Of a DNA stretch of 56,010 nucleotides, positions 47,459 to 56,010 are shown piece after piece. This DNA is from Microvirga sp. GTDB taxonomy: Bacteria > Pseudomonadota > Alphaproteobacteria > Rhizobiales > Beijerinckiaceae. The stretch spans positions 1 to 56,010 of the forward strand of contig JAPSLB010000033.1 in the NCBI GenBank assembly GCA_031181145.1. The letters are read 5' to 3'. Position 1 is the stretch's first letter. Every line of letters begins with the position of its first letter. A program made the translations under genes and the position numbers. The notes under the pieces were generated by a model that was not told the origin of the DNA, searched no databases, and saw only the letters and a list, made by a program, of their open reading frames with translations.

Positions 47459-48822
47459 AGATCGGCGCAGCCCTCAACTACACGCCGCTCGACCATGCGG
47501 CGCGCTGGTTCGGCAGGTTTCTGCCGAAGGGGCTTTATGCACGCGCGCTCATCATCATCATCGCTCCGGTCATCCTGCTGCAATCCGTCGTCGCCTACGT
47601 ATTCATGGAGCGGCATTACGAGCTGGTGACGCGCCGCCTGTCCTCCGCCGTCACGGCGGATATCGCGGCCCTCATCCAGATCTACGAGAGCTATCCGCAG
47701 GACAGGGAAGCCTCGACGCTCTCGCGGATCGCCTCCGAGAGCCTGCAGCTCGACATGGATATCCTGCACAACACGGATCTGCCGCCGCCCGGCCCGAAGC
47801 CGTTCTTCTCGATTCTGGACGAGACCCTCTCCAACGAGTTGCGCCGCCAGATCGACCGACCCTACTGGCTCGACACCGTAGGACGGTCCAACTACGTGGA
47901 AATTCGCATCAAGCTCGATCAGAATACCGTGATGCGCATCCTTGCGCGGCGCAGCCAGGCCTATGCGTCGAACTCGCACATCTTCCTGGTCTGGATGGGC
48001 GGCTCGTCCTTCGTGCTGCTCGGCATCGCCATTCTGTTCCTGCGCAACCAGATCCGCCCGATCCTGCGGCTCGCGGAAGCGGCCGAGGCACTCGGCAAGG
48101 GTCGCGAGATCGAGTTCCGTCCGCGCGGCGCGCGCGAGGTGCGACAAGCCGGTTATGCCTTCCTCGAGATGAAGCGCAGGATCGAGCGCAACCTCGAACA
48201 GCGCACGACGATGCTCAACGGCGTCAGCCACGATCTGCGCACCATTCTCACCCGTTTCAAGCTTTCGCTCGCGCTCATGCAGGAAACGCCGGAGATCGAA
48301 GATCTCAAGCGTGACGTGGACGAGATGAGCCGGATGCTGGAGGGCTATCTCGCCTTCGCTCGGGGCGACGGCGGCGACGCGGGCGAGCAGGCGGGCGAAA
48401 CGGATCTGCGCCAGCTTCTCGCCGAGGTGCAGTCGGATGCCGAGCGCCAGGGCCACGTGACGGAACTCGACATCGTAGGCGACCCGATCATCATCGTTCG
48501 TCCCGACGCCTTCCGGCGTCTGCTCTTCAACCTCGTCTCCAACGCCGCGCGCCACGGCAACCGCATCGCGATCTCGGCCAACCACGAAACACGCTGGCTC
48601 GTCCTGCATATCGACGACGACGGTCCGGGCATTCCGGCGAACATGCGGGAGGAGGTGTTCAAACCTTTCGTGCGCCTGGACGAGGCACGCAATCAGGACG
48701 AGGGCGGCTCCGGCCTCGGCCTGTCCATCGCCCGCGACATCGCGCGCTCCCACGGCGGCGACATCACCCTCGGCGACAGCCCGCTCGGCGGCCTGCGTGC
48801 GACGGTGCGGCTGCCCGCTTGA
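47455..48822 (+). CDS. EnvZ-type sensor histidine kinase
   Basis: A 455-residue membrane sensor. The first membrane helix is [20 protein letters not shown] (about 31-50), then a periplasmic domain of about 120 residues, a second helix ([20 protein letters not shown]), HAMP ([20 protein letters not shown]), the H-box with phospho-acceptor His259 ([15 protein letters not shown]), and the ATPase N-box [20 protein letters not shown] and [19 protein letters not shown]. It is coupled to the response regulator by a four-base overlap. Its signal is unknown; similarity to EnvZ suggests envelope or osmotic sensing. Confidence 0.94.
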   Translation: MKIGAALNYTPLDHAARWFGRFLPKGLYARALIIIIAPVILLQSVVAYVFMERHYELVTRRLSSAVTADIAALIQIYESYPQDREASTLSRIASESLQLDMDILHNTDLPPPGPKPFFSILDETLSNELRRQIDRPYWLDTVGRSNYVEIRIKLDQNTVMRILARRSQAYASNSHIFLVWMGGSSFVLLGIAILFLRNQIRPILRLAEAAEALGKGREIEFRPRGAREVRQAGYAFLEMKRRIERNLEQRTTMLNGVSHDLRTILTRFKLSLALMQETPEIEDLKRDVDEMSRMLEGYLAFARGDGGDAGEQAGETDLRQLLAEVQSDAERQGHVTELDIVGDPIIIVRPDAFRRLLFNLVSNAARHGNRIAISANHETRWLVLHIDDDGPGIPANMREEVFKPFVRLDEARNQDEGGSGLGLSIARDIARSHGGDITLGDSPLGGLRATVRLPA

Positions 48823-48837
48823 CCGGCCCATCACGTC

Positions 48838-48859
48838 ATGGCGGGCCCTTCCCGGCCAT
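48838..48859. repeat. Imperfect hairpin between converging genes
   Basis: ATGGCGGG (48838-48845) and CCCGGCCAT (48851-48859) pair with one bulged base around a five-base loop. It may act as a terminator for the kinase operon or be a degenerate REP-like unit. Confidence 0.4.
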
Positions 48860-48883
48860 CCCGATGAAGGAAAGCGCAGCGCC

Positions 48884-49243
48884 TCAGTAAACCCGCCCGC
48901 CCACCGGCACATCCCTGTCGGGTCTGATCAGCATCACGTCCCCGTTCGCATCCGGCACGCCGAGCGTGAGAACCTCCGACATGAACGGCCCGATCTGGCG
49001 TGGCGGAAAATTCACCACAGCGAGCACCAGCGATCCGATGAGGTCCTCGATCGTGTGATTCACGGTGATCTGCGCGGACGACCGCTTGGCGCCGATCTCT
49101 GGGCCGAAATCGATGGTGAGCTTGAAGGCCGGCTTGCGGGCCTGCGGGAAAGGATCCGCGGCGACGATGCGGCCGACCCGGATGTCGACCTTCAGAAAGT
49201 CGTCGAACGTGATCGTCGGCGTGAGCGATTGCGCCTGGTCCAT
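48884..49243 (-). CDS. csaA: tRNA-binding domain protein CsaA
   Basis: A 119-residue CsaA-like protein, a dimeric OB-fold tRNA-binding module also seen in methionyl- and phenylalanyl-tRNA synthetases (FDDFLKVDIRVGRIVAADPF, KPAFKLTIDFGPEIGAKRSS, NHTIEDLIGSLVLAVVNFPP, FMSEVLTLGVPD). It is reported to act as a chaperone-like protein in other bacteria. AAGGGGGC precedes the ATG at 49243. It is the last gene of a minus-strand run after the COQ9/TetR gene. Confidence 0.9.
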   Translation of the reverse strand: MDQAQSLTPTITFDDFLKVDIRVGRIVAADPFPQARKPAFKLTIDFGPEIGAKRSSAQITVNHTIEDLIGSLVLAVVNFPPRQIGPFMSEVLTLGVPDANGDVMLIRPDRDVPVGGRVY

Positions 49244-49262
49244 CAGATGCCCCCTTTTTCGG

Positions 49263-49964
49263 TCAGATCGCGGCTGCGGGATTGTCCGCATCACCCTCAT
49301 TGGTGTCGCGCCTCTCGCGCCGCGTGGAGCGACGGCCCTCCCTCAGCGCACGTCCGAAGGCGCGGAACGGTGCGGTCAGTCGACGCAGATCCTCGGCGCC
49401 TTCGAGCACACGTTCGCCCCGCCGCAATTCGCGGTCGAGGCGCCCCATGGTCTTGGCGAGGGCCGGGTCGTCGTCGTCGAGCCATGTGCGCATTGTATTG
49501 GAATAGACCGCCACCGCGCCCTGAAGCTTGAGCGTGCCGAGCGGCCCTTCCGTGCCGATTCCTGCGGCCGCCAGCATGAAGCGCATGGAATTGACCGCCA
49601 CCTGGTGCAGGGCCGCGATCGAGAGCGGATCGTATTGGATCTCCCGGAAGATGCGGCGGAGCGCTTCCTTGTAGGGCTCCAGCGCATCGAAACGGCGCAT
49701 GAGCACGTCGAAGATGCGCTCACGGGCAGGTTCTCCGGCCAGGTCGTCCGTCGTCTCCTCCAGCACCTTGCGGTCGATCCGGCGTGAGAGGCCGCCGAGC
49801 ACTGCGCCTTTCGACGGGAAGAGATCGCGGAACTCCGCCAGCGAAACGCCCGCGGCCTGCGCGATGTCGCCGATCTCGATGTCGCTCCAGGCCCGCGTGG
49901 CGGCAAGCCTCATGAGGGCGTCGATGATGGCGTTGCGCTTGTCGGCCGGGGATTCCAAAGTCAT
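49263..49964 (-). CDS. TetR-like/COQ9-family regulator
   Basis: A 233-residue all-helical protein with a TetR-type N-terminus (KRNAIIDALMRLAATRAWSD, IEIGDIAQAAGVSLAEFRDL, FPSKGAVLGG) and a C-terminal region (LDDDDPALAKTMGRLDRELR) resembling the COQ9/TetR group. AGGAGA fixes the ATG at 49964. The helix-turn-helix looks intact, so DNA binding is possible; a lipid-linked role in ubiquinone biology is an alternative. The gap to csaA is 19 bases, so these are co-transcribed with proC upstream. Confidence 0.8.
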   Translation of the reverse strand: MTLESPADKRNAIIDALMRLAATRAWSDIEIGDIAQAAGVSLAEFRDLFPSKGAVLGGLSRRIDRKVLEETTDDLAGEPARERIFDVLMRRFDALEPYKEALRRIFREIQYDPLSIAALHQVAVNSMRFMLAAAGIGTEGPLGTLKLQGAVAVYSNTMRTWLDDDDPALAKTMGRLDRELRRGERVLEGAEDLRRLTAPFRAFGRALREGRRSTRRERRDTNEGDADNPAAAI

Positions 49965-50019
49965 GGCATTCTCCTGAACATGCAATCGTCCCGTTGATCT
50001 AGGCGCTCCAGCCCGTCTG

Positions 50020-50847
50020 TCAGCCCGCAAGTTCTTCCGCACGGCGCTTGGCCGCAGCTACGGCCTCGCGCATGAGGCCCTTGAGACCGTCCTGATCGCG
50101 CATGAGCACCTCGAGCGCCGCCGCCGTGGTGCCGCCCGGCGAGGTCACGTTCTGGCGCAGCGTCGCAGGCGGCAGCTCGCTCTGGAACAGAAGCTCGCCC
50201 GCGCCGGTCACGGTGGCGCGTGCCAGGCGCCCTGCGAGGTCGGCGGGCAATCCGGCGGCAGCGCCCGCTTCCGCCAGGCATTCGACGAGGTGGAACACAT
50301 AGGCTGGCCCCGAGCCGGACACGGCGGTCACGGCGTCGATGAGGTCTTCCGACGGCAGCCACTCGACGATGCCGTTGCTGGACAGGAGCGCGTCGGCCGT
50401 CAGTCGCTGCTCTTCCGAAACCTCCGGATTCGTCGCGGCGCCGGTCGCGCCGCGTCCGATGCTCGCCGGCAGATTCGGCATGGCGCGCACGATGGCGGAC
50501 GCGGCGGGAAGCCTGCTCTTCAGGTCCCCGATCGTCTTGCCTGCCAGAATGGAGATGATGAGCGTCCGCGGGCCGAGATATCCGTTCAGGGCGGGCGCGG
50601 CCTCGCCCAGCATCTGCGGCTTGATGGCGAGCACGAGGACTTCGGGCGCGGAGAGATCGGCGGGATTGAGCGCGATGCCCTTCTCGGTGCAGAAGCGCGC
50701 CATCTCCTCCGAGGGGCGAGGATCGATCACCGTCACGCCGGAGGGCTTCATGCCGACCTTCAGCCAGCCCTCCAGCATGGAGCCGCCCATCTTGCCGGCA
50801 CCGACGAGAACGAGGGACGAGGGCAGGCGGGCAGGATTGATAGGCAT
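50020..50847 (-). CDS. proC: Pyrroline-5-carboxylate reductase ProC
   Basis: A 275-residue enzyme that reduces pyrroline-5-carboxylate to proline with NAD(P)H. The nucleotide-binding motif is LVLVGAGKMGGSMLEGWL (near residues 12-29). The catalytic C-terminal domain includes LIDAVTAVSGSGPAYVFHLV and LRQNVTSPGGTTAAALEVL. Length is normal. It lies between ybjN and the COQ9-like gene on the same strand with short gaps (87 and 55 bases). Confidence 0.95.
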   Translation of the reverse strand: MPINPARLPSSLVLVGAGKMGGSMLEGWLKVGMKPSGVTVIDPRPSEEMARFCTEKGIALNPADLSAPEVLVLAIKPQMLGEAAPALNGYLGPRTLIISILAGKTIGDLKSRLPAASAIVRAMPNLPASIGRGATGAATNPEVSEEQRLTADALLSSNGIVEWLPSEDLIDAVTAVSGSGPAYVFHLVECLAEAGAAAGLPADLAGRLARATVTGAGELLFQSELPPATLRQNVTSPGGTTAAALEVLMRDQDGLKGLMREAVAAAKRRAEELAG

Positions 50848-50934
50848 GAGGAGCTTTCCGGCAGATGAGTGATGCGAAGGCCGCTACTATTCACAAGCCG
50901 CCCTGCCCTGTCGAGGCTCAATGGATCGTGAGGC

Positions 50935-51435
50935 TCATGCCTCGCCCTCGGTCTCGAACAGAACGCTGTCGAGCGCCTCGCGCGCTGTCTTGCCGGCCCA
51001 GATCACGAACTGGAACGCCTGGAAGTAACGTTCGCACGCCTCTACGGCGACGCGCAGCATGGTCTCGCACTGTCCCTGCGTCGGATCCGCGCCGCCCGCC
51101 AGCAGGAGGGAGTGGCGGAACATCACTACATTCTCCGTGCTCCACAGATCGAAATGGCCGACCCAGAGCTGCTCGTTGATGTAGGAGATGAGCTGGAGCA
51201 CGTCCTGGCGGCGCCGCTCAGGCACTTTGAGATCGAAGGCGCAGGCCACGTGAAGGGCCTCCACGTCCTCGATCCACGTGAAGGCGATATCGTAATCGGC
51301 CCAGCGCCCAGCCACGGAAACCGACATTTCGTCAGCTTCCGCACGATCGAAAATCCAATGACGCAAGGAAGCCAGCCGCTCGACAACGTCGAGGGGGTGT
51401 TCCAGGCGATCGATTTCGATGTGATGCTGAGACAT
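50935..51435 (-). CDS. YbjN domain protein
   Basis: A 166-residue YbjN-like protein (MSQHHIEIDRLEHPLDVVER, EMSVSVAGRWADYDIAFTWI, LINEQ-type FDLKVPERRRQDVLQLISYI, EACERYFQAFQFVIWAGKTA). The fold resembles type III secretion chaperones, and the role in alphaproteobacteria is unknown. Start ATG 51435 is preferred; GTG 51477 would add 14 residues. The upstream gap has an inverted repeat (51456-51487). It leads an apparent operon ybjN-proC-COQ9-csaA. Confidence 0.88.
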   Translation of the reverse strand: MSQHHIEIDRLEHPLDVVERLASLRHWIFDRAEADEMSVSVAGRWADYDIAFTWIEDVEALHVACAFDLKVPERRRQDVLQLISYINEQLWVGHFDLWSTENVVMFRHSLLLAGGADPTQGQCETMLRVAVEACERYFQAFQFVIWAGKTAREALDSVLFETEGEA

Positions 51436-51455
51436 GTCGACCCAAAAAAGCTGTT

Positions 51456-51487
51456 TTGCCTGCAATATGGTAAACACAAGCAGGCAA
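51456..51487. promoter_or_regulatory. Inverted repeat upstream of ybjN
   Basis: TTGCCTGC (51456-51463) and GCAGGCAA (51480-51487) with a 16-base A/T-rich interior. It sits in the A/T-rich promoter area of the ybjN-proC run. Operator or mRNA leader hairpin. Confidence 0.35.
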
Positions 51488-51683
51488 TATCATTTCGTAA
51501 ATTCGAACAATATTTGCTAAGAGCTCCCCGAATACACAGAAGCACCCGAGATTCTTGCCACGTCATGCCCGAATCAGCGCATGAATCACAGTCTTAGATT
51601 TTGCCCTTGCTCACAATGCGCCTTCAGGACCTGTCCACAACAGGAGGGATGCGCCCGAAGCAGGGTTCCTCTACCTCGAAAGG

Positions 51684-51965
51684 CTAGGCTGCTGGGGAGC
51701 TGGCGGGGTCGGCGGACTGGGCGAGCCTTTCCTCCAGGACCTTCAGGCGGGCCTCCAGGCGCTCGTTCTCGGCCCGGGCTGTCAGCACCATCTCGCGCAG
51801 CACCTCCACCTCCTCGCGGGTGGCGACGTCCATGTCCTTGATCAGGCGCTCGAATTGGCTGCGGACCACGGTCTCGACCTCGCGCCTGACACCCTGCGCG
51901 GCGCCCGCGGCATCGGTGGCCAGACGGGCGAGTTCATCGAAGATCCGGTTGGAGGATTGGGTCAT
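51684..51965 (-). CDS. ubiK: Ubiquinone biosynthesis accessory factor UbiK
   Basis: A 93-residue BMFP-family protein (MTQSSNRIFDELARLATDAA, GAAQGVRREVETVVRSQFER, then a coiled coil VEVLREMVLTARAENERLEA). UbiK binds UbiJ and lipids and aids assembly of the ubiquinone-making complex under aerobic conditions. The N-terminal amphipathic helix fits membrane association. It is divergent from lgt with 136 bases between. Confidence 0.88.
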   Translation of the reverse strand: MTQSSNRIFDELARLATDAAGAAQGVRREVETVVRSQFERLIKDMDVATREEVEVLREMVLTARAENERLEARLKVLEERLAQSADPASSPAA

Positions 51966-52101
51966 GATCGAAGGTCCACACCATTTGAGAGGCTTTTGAG
52001 CCCAGGAGAGGCAGATGTGGGCGCATTTGCCCGAATCTGCAACAGGGTTGACGATCCGTCCCCACCCGGTCCAATGGCACAGCGTTCATCAAAGGCCCGC
52101 C

Positions 52102-52959
52102 ATGCCTCTGTCATTTCCCATCCTCGACCCTGTCGCCTTCTCGATCGGCCCCTTCGCGGTCCGCTGGTATGCGCTCGCCTATGTGGCGGGTCTTCTGGGC
52201 GGCTGGTTCTATGCCAAGCGCCTCGCGGCGAAGGCGGAGCTTTGGGGGTCGCTGCGCCGGCCGAAGCCCACGGATATCGATGACCTCATCGTCTGGGTCG
52301 CCCTCGGCGTCGTGCTCGGCGGGCGCACAGGCTATGTGCTGTTCTATAACCTGAGCGCCTATCTCCAGAACCCGCTCGAGGCGCTTGCGGTCTGGCGTGG
52401 CGGCATGTCGTTCCATGGCGGCTTCCTGGGGGCGGTGCTGGCCCTCGCCCTCTTCGCCCGCTCGCGCGGGCTCAACGCGCTCGCGCTGCTCGACATGGCC
52501 GCCGTGGTGACGCCCATCGGCCTCTTCTTCGGGCGCATCGCCAACTTCATCAACGGCGAATTGTGGGGCCGCCCCGCCCCCGATTTTCCCTATGCGGTCG
52601 TGTTCCCTCACGCGGGGCCGGAACCCCGGCACCCGAGCCAGCTCTACGAGGCCTTCGGTGAGGGCCTTGTGCTGTTCGTCGTCATGGCGATCGCCGCCCG
52701 CACCTTCGGCTTCAGGCGCCCGGGCCTTCTCGGCGGTATTTTCGTGCTGGGATATGCGATGGCCCGCATCGTGTGCGAGTTCTTCCGCGAGCCCGATGCG
52801 CAGCTCGGCTTCCTCTTCGGCTCGTCCGTGCAGGGCCTTGGAGGCGGCGTCACCATGGGCATGCTGCTCTCTGTGCCGATGGCGATCGTGGGCATCGTCT
52901 TCATCATCATGGCCCTGCGCGGCTATACCCGTCCCGCAAAGACCGCCGAGGCCGCATGA
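52102..52959 (+). CDS. lgt: Prolipoprotein diacylglyceryl transferase Lgt
   Basis: A 285-residue inner-membrane enzyme that transfers diacylglycerol from phosphatidylglycerol to the lipobox cysteine of preprolipoproteins. It has seven or so membrane segments, the HGGFLGAVLAL motif (with the essential His in SFHGG), and the Lgt signature GRIANFINGELWGRPAP. RHPSQLYEA follows as in the family. Its stop overlaps the MidA-like gene start (ATGA), the first step of a three-gene operon. Confidence 0.97.
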   Translation: MPLSFPILDPVAFSIGPFAVRWYALAYVAGLLGGWFYAKRLAAKAELWGSLRRPKPTDIDDLIVWVALGVVLGGRTGYVLFYNLSAYLQNPLEALAVWRGGMSFHGGFLGAVLALALFARSRGLNALALLDMAAVVTPIGLFFGRIANFINGELWGRPAPDFPYAVVFPHAGPEPRHPSQLYEAFGEGLVLFVVMAIAARTFGFRRPGLLGGIFVLGYAMARIVCEFFREPDAQLGFLFGSSVQGLGGGVTMGMLLSVPMAIVGIVFIIMALRGYTRPAKTAEAA

Positions 52960-54023
52960 GACCTCTCGGCGAGCATGTGCGCGAGATCATCGCCCTCGAG
53001 GGGCCGATCACGGTCGAGCGCTACATGAGCCTGTGCCTGAGGCACTACTACGCCACCCGCGACCCGCTGGGCGCGGACGGAGACTTCACCACGGCGCCCG
53101 AGATCAGCCAGATGTTCGGAGAACTGATCGGTCTGTGGATGCTGGAGGTCTGGAACGGCATGGGCCGTCCCCACCCGATTCATCTCGTGGAGCTGGGTCC
53201 GGGACGCGGCACCTTAATGGCGGACCTCCTGCGCGCATCGAAACTGCTGCCGGATTTCCGAGCCGCCGTGCGGGTCCACCTCGTGGAGACGAGCCCCGTC
53301 CTGCAGCAGCGCCAACAGGCGACGCTCGCGTCCTCCGGTTTTCCCGTCCAGTGGCACGCGAGACTGGAGGACGTGCCGGAAGGCCCGTTGCTCCTCGTCG
53401 CCAACGAGTTCTTCGACGCTCTGCCCGTGCGCCAGTTCATCGCCACGGAACGGGGCTGGTGCGAGCGCCTCGTGGGCCTCGAGGGGGACCGCCTGATCTT
53501 CGGCCTGCGCGCCGAGGCCGAAGAGCCGCTCGGCATGCCGCTGCGGATCGGCGACGTGCTCGAATGGCCCTCCCTGTCCATCGACATCATGCGGGAGCTC
53601 TCCCGCAGGCTGGCGCGCGGCACGGGCGCCGCCCTCGTGATCGATTACGGCTATTGGGGACCCGCCTTCGGCGACACGCTTCAGGCCTTGAGGAAACACG
53701 CCCGTGTCGATCCGCTGGCCGAGCCGGGAGAGGCCGATGTGACGGTTCATGTCGATTTTCATCGCCTGGCGCAAGTCGCCTCGGCGCAGGGTCTCCAGCC
53801 CCACGGCCTTGGCACGCAACGCGATTTCCTCCTGGCTCTCGGGATCGAGGCGCGTGCCTCCTCCCTCAAGAAACGCGCCACGCCCGCTCAATCCGTCGCC
53901 ATCGATACCGCGCTCGCGCGCCTGACGGAGCGCGGCGACACGGGCATGGGAGACCTCTTTAAGGTTTTGGCCGTTACCCATAAGGGTCTTGAGGCCGTTC
54001 CCGGGTTGCCCCCCCACTCTTAA
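52956..54023 (+). CDS. NDUFAF7/MidA-like SAM-dependent methyltransferase
   Basis: A 355-residue methyltransferase of the NDUFAF7/MidA family (RYMSLCLRHYYATRDPLGAD, FTTAPEISQMFGELIGLWML, HLVELGPGRGTLMADLLRA, LLLVANEFFDALPVRQFI, GAALVIDYGYWG). In mitochondria the homologue methylates an arginine of a complex I subunit; the bacterial substrate is presumed similar but unproven. It overlaps lgt by four bases and precedes pgeF by 22. Confidence 0.92.
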   Translation: MRPLGEHVREIIALEGPITVERYMSLCLRHYYATRDPLGADGDFTTAPEISQMFGELIGLWMLEVWNGMGRPHPIHLVELGPGRGTLMADLLRASKLLPDFRAAVRVHLVETSPVLQQRQQATLASSGFPVQWHARLEDVPEGPLLLVANEFFDALPVRQFIATERGWCERLVGLEGDRLIFGLRAEAEEPLGMPLRIGDVLEWPSLSIDIMRELSRRLARGTGAALVIDYGYWGPAFGDTLQALRKHARVDPLAEPGEADVTVHVDFHRLAQVASAQGLQPHGLGTQRDFLLALGIEARASSLKKRATPAQSVAIDTALARLTERGDTGMGDLFKVLAVTHKGLEAVPGLPPHS

Positions 54024-54045
54024 TCTCCTTGAAGTTCAAAGCCGC

Positions 54046-54813
54046 ATGTTCATCCAAGCTCCCGCCCTCTCCTCGCTGTCGACGATCCGCCACGCCTTCT
54101 TCACACGCCAAGGCGGCGTCTCGGAGGGCATCTACGCCTCTCTCAACGGAGGCATCGGCTCCTCGGACGAGCCGGAGCGGGTGCAGGAGAACCGCCGGCG
54201 GATGGCAGAGGCGCTGCATGTCGCGCCGGATGCGCTGATCAGCGTGTATCAGGTGCACTCGCCGGATGCGGTTCTCGTGGAAGGCCCCTGGGGTCCCGAG
54301 CGCCCGAAGGCCGACGCCATGGTCACGAAGGTGCCGGGCCTCGCACTCGCCATCACCACGGCGGATTGCGGCCCGGTGCTGTTCGCGGACCCGCGGAGCG
54401 GCGTCATCGGCGCGGCCCATGCCGGCTGGCGCGGAGCGGTGACCGGCGTTCTCGAATCCACGATCCAGGCCATGGAGCGCCTCGGCGCGGAGCGCAGCCG
54501 GATCGTTGCGGTGCTGGGCCCGACGATCAGCCAAGCGGCCTACGAGGTCGGCCCGGAATTCGTCCGGCGCTTCGACGAAGAGGCGCCCGGACACGAGCGC
54601 TTCTTCCGGCCCGGCGAGTCACCGGATCGTGCCATGTTCGATCTTCCCGGCTTCATCGGCGCCCGTCTGACGGCAGCGGGGATCGGCAGCTTCACCGATC
54701 TCGGGCTCTGCACCTATTCGGACGAGGAGCGGTTCTTCAGCTATCGCCGCACCACCCATCGCAAGGAGCCCGATTACGGCCGTCTGATCTCTGCGATCGC
54801 GCTCACTCCCTGA
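54046..54813 (+). CDS. pgeF: Purine nucleoside phosphorylase / polyphenol oxidase family PgeF
   Basis: A 255-residue YfiH/LACC1-like protein. The three catalytic metal residues are His71 (VYQVHSPD), Cys108 (TTADCGPVLF) and His125 (AAHAGWRGAV). Members phosphorolyse or deaminate purine nucleosides and have been linked to peptidoglycan editing. It ends by overlapping the convergent SDR gene by 11 bases. It closes the lgt-midA-pgeF operon, a common alphaproteobacterial order. Confidence 0.93.
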   Translation: MFIQAPALSSLSTIRHAFFTRQGGVSEGIYASLNGGIGSSDEPERVQENRRRMAEALHVAPDALISVYQVHSPDAVLVEGPWGPERPKADAMVTKVPGLALAITTADCGPVLFADPRSGVIGAAHAGWRGAVTGVLESTIQAMERLGAERSRIVAVLGPTISQAAYEVGPEFVRRFDEEAPGHERFFRPGESPDRAMFDLPGFIGARLTAAGIGSFTDLGLCTYSDEERFFSYRRTTHRKEPDYGRLISAIALTP

Positions 54814-55561
54814 TGCCCGCCACGTCCGGCGTCTCCCAGGCGAGATGCTGGCCGCCGTCGACGGCGACCATCTGGCCGGTGACGCTGCGCGCGCCCGCTA
54901 GATAGACCACCGCATCCGCAATCTCGTCCGGCGTGCCGCCATGGCCGAGGAGCACCGCGCGGGCCTGCTTGTCGAAATCCTCGTTGCCCTGACGCTCGTT
55001 CGCCAATGTAGGGCCAGGGCCGATGGCGTTCACGCGTATGCGCGGCGCAAGTGCCTGGGCCATGGTCCGCGTCGCCGTGAATAGGGCCGCCTTGGTCAGC
55101 GTGTACGAGAAGAATTGCGGTGTGAGCTTCCAGACCCGCTGGTCGACGATATTGACGATGGAGCCCTCGCGGTCGGGCGGCAGCTGACGTGCGAAATCGC
55201 GCGCGAGAAAGGCCGGCGCGCGAAGGTTCACGGCAATGTGCCTGTCCCAGCGCTCCAGCGAGAGAGTCGCGATTTCGTCCGGCTCGAACTCCGATGCGTT
55301 GTTGACGAGCAGCGTCAAAGGGTGGCCTAGGGCCGCGACCGCATCGTTCACCAGACGGTCGACCGCCGAAGCATCCGCAAGATCGCCCCGCACCACCGCG
55401 GCCCGCCCCCCCTCCGCCTCGATCCGGGACGCCATCTCCTCCGCCACATCCGTGGACCGGCGGCAGTGAATCGCGACGCCGTAACCCTCACGCGCGAGAC
55501 GCTCGACGATGCTTCGCCCGATTCTCTTCGCTCCCCCGGTGACGAGCGCAACCTTAATCAT
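54803..55561 (-). CDS. SDR oxidoreductase, pteridine-reductase/FolM-like
   Basis: A 252-residue SDR. The nucleotide motif is TGGAKRIG (8-15), with Arg in the place that marks the pteridine reductase (PTR1/FolM) group. NNAS is at 87-90, Asp140 (IVNIVDQRVW) replaces the usual catalytic Ser as in PTR1, and Tyr153-x3-Lys157 (FSYTLTKAAL) is present. It may reduce dihydrobiopterin- or dihydromonapterin-like substrates with NADPH. The start is the ATG at 55561. Confidence 0.87.
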   Translation of the reverse strand: MIKVALVTGGAKRIGRSIVERLAREGYGVAIHCRRSTDVAEEMASRIEAEGGRAAVVRGDLADASAVDRLVNDAVAALGHPLTLLVNNASEFEPDEIATLSLERWDRHIAVNLRAPAFLARDFARQLPPDREGSIVNIVDQRVWKLTPQFFSYTLTKAALFTATRTMAQALAPRIRVNAIGPGPTLANERQGNEDFDKQARAVLLGHGGTPDEIADAVVYLAGARSVTGQMVAVDGGQHLAWETPDVAGIRE

Positions 55562-55856
55562 TCTTTACCCCCTTGAAATGTTAGCGCGTATCATCAATTG
55601 CGGCATCGCCAAGAAAATGACATTTTTCGACTTCGGCTGCGAACTTACAGCCGAGTTCCGCGTTGTGGAGTCCAGCGAGGCCATAAGGGGAAATCCAGAA
55701 TACAACGCCACATTGCTGCCACAGTGCCTTTCGGGTGTTGTGGTTGTCATGTCACAGCCCTCGTCCGGTTGTCGCTCTATAAACGGATAGTGCCCCGCTC
55801 GAGCCAGGCGACCCTTGGCTCGTGCGGAGTATGACATCGATAAGGAAAGAGAAACC
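55562..55856. other. Promoter gap of the outer-membrane protein gene
   Basis: Just under 300 bases with no credible gene. A TATAAA -10-like hexamer lies at 55778-55783 about 75 bases before the outer-membrane gene; the -35 is unclear. Open frames across this gap look accidental. Confidence 0.4.
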
Positions 55857-56010
55857 ATGAAGAAGATTCTTCTCGCTAGCGTCGCTCTGTTCGGCTTCGC
55901 CGGTGCTGCTTCGGCTGCGGACCTTCCGTCCCGCTACGCTCCCCCGGCTCCGGTCGTGGCGGCTGCCCCGATCTTCACCTGGACCGGCTTCTACGTCGGT
56001 GTGAACGCCG
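55857..56010 (+). CDS. Outer-membrane beta-barrel protein, start (cut by window edge)
   Basis: Fifty-one codons are visible: a signal peptide MKKILLASVALFGFAGAASA with cleavage before ADLPSRY, then APPAPVVAAAPIFTWTGFYV and GVNA, the characteristic beginning of the Hyphomicrobiales small beta-barrel (OmpW/Omp25/31-like) porins. AAGGAAAGAG precedes the ATG. Such proteins are abundant in the outer membrane. The rest lies beyond the window. Confidence 0.9.
   Translation, partial: MKKILLASVALFGFAGAASAADLPSRYAPPAPVVAAAPIFTWTGFYVGVNA

Noticed and set aside
55565..55858. Open frames on both strands in the gap before the outer-membrane gene
   Set aside because: The two strands give equally unconvincing proteins, and the region is better explained as promoter and leader.

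Overview
This is an ordinary-looking chromosomal segment of a GC-rich alphaproteobacterium of the Hyphomicrobiales (Rhizobiales). Three things point there: the neighbour order carB-greA-(lrp)-trxB-lsrB with an AbcR-like small RNA, a NepR/EcfG general stress sigma locus, and direct-repeat GTTC-N7-GTTC LexA boxes. The small-protein set (DUF3309, DUF3072, DUF3775, ELM1-like) and the surface-protein start at the right edge suggest a Methylobacteriaceae/Microvirga-like organism; that is inference, not proof. I see no rRNA, tRNA, CRISPR array, insertion sequence, prophage or plasmid function. No anonymous cluster stands out as a clear new system.

Layout. 1-3.9 kb: the 5' end of dnaG (minus, cut by the window edge), then a loosely packed stretch with an Lrp regulator divergent from an isochorismatase-fold hydrolase, and a TetR regulator divergent from a diiron-type metallo-beta-lactamase protein. 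3.9-9.2 kb: YqeY, carA, a membrane protein, a cupin, a methyltransferase, and a GtrA/SDR pair. 9.4-18 kb: the core block carB, greA, a Tat-exported protein, lrp, ELM1-like, trxB, lsrB and an AbcR-type sRNA. 18-31.4 kb: metabolic and hypothetical genes (fadD, an EF-G-like GTPase, an aspartate-type aminotransferase, a Bug-type solute receptor, an aldose dehydrogenase, DUF808, a phytase-like esterase).

31.5-45 kb is a stress and repair neighbourhood: uvrB, a DUF4242-cyclase protein, DUF3309, nepR-ecfG, infA, a cold-shock protein, a BON-domain protein, a nucleotidyltransferase-phosphoesterase pair, a PfpI/DJ-1 protein, a Tim44-like protein, DUF3072 and a Y-family DNA polymerase. Exact EcfG-type promoters (GGAAC-N16-CGTT) precede nepR-ecfG and the BON gene. 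Exact LexA boxes lie between the DUF3072 and polymerase genes. 45-56 kb: ilvE, a MarR regulator with an OmpR/EnvZ-type pair, csaA, a COQ9/TetR protein, proC, ybjN, ubiK, an lgt-midA-pgeF operon, a pteridine-reductase-like SDR, and the start of an outer-membrane beta-barrel protein.

The best leads are regulatory DNA: the AbcR-like sRNA after lsrB, the paired LexA boxes, the EcfG promoters, several long perfect palindromes in intergenic gaps, and a dispersed palindromic repeat present twice. The most system-like protein-coding unit is the overlapping nucleotidyltransferase-phosphoesterase pair at 39.5-41.0 kb, whose function I cannot name.
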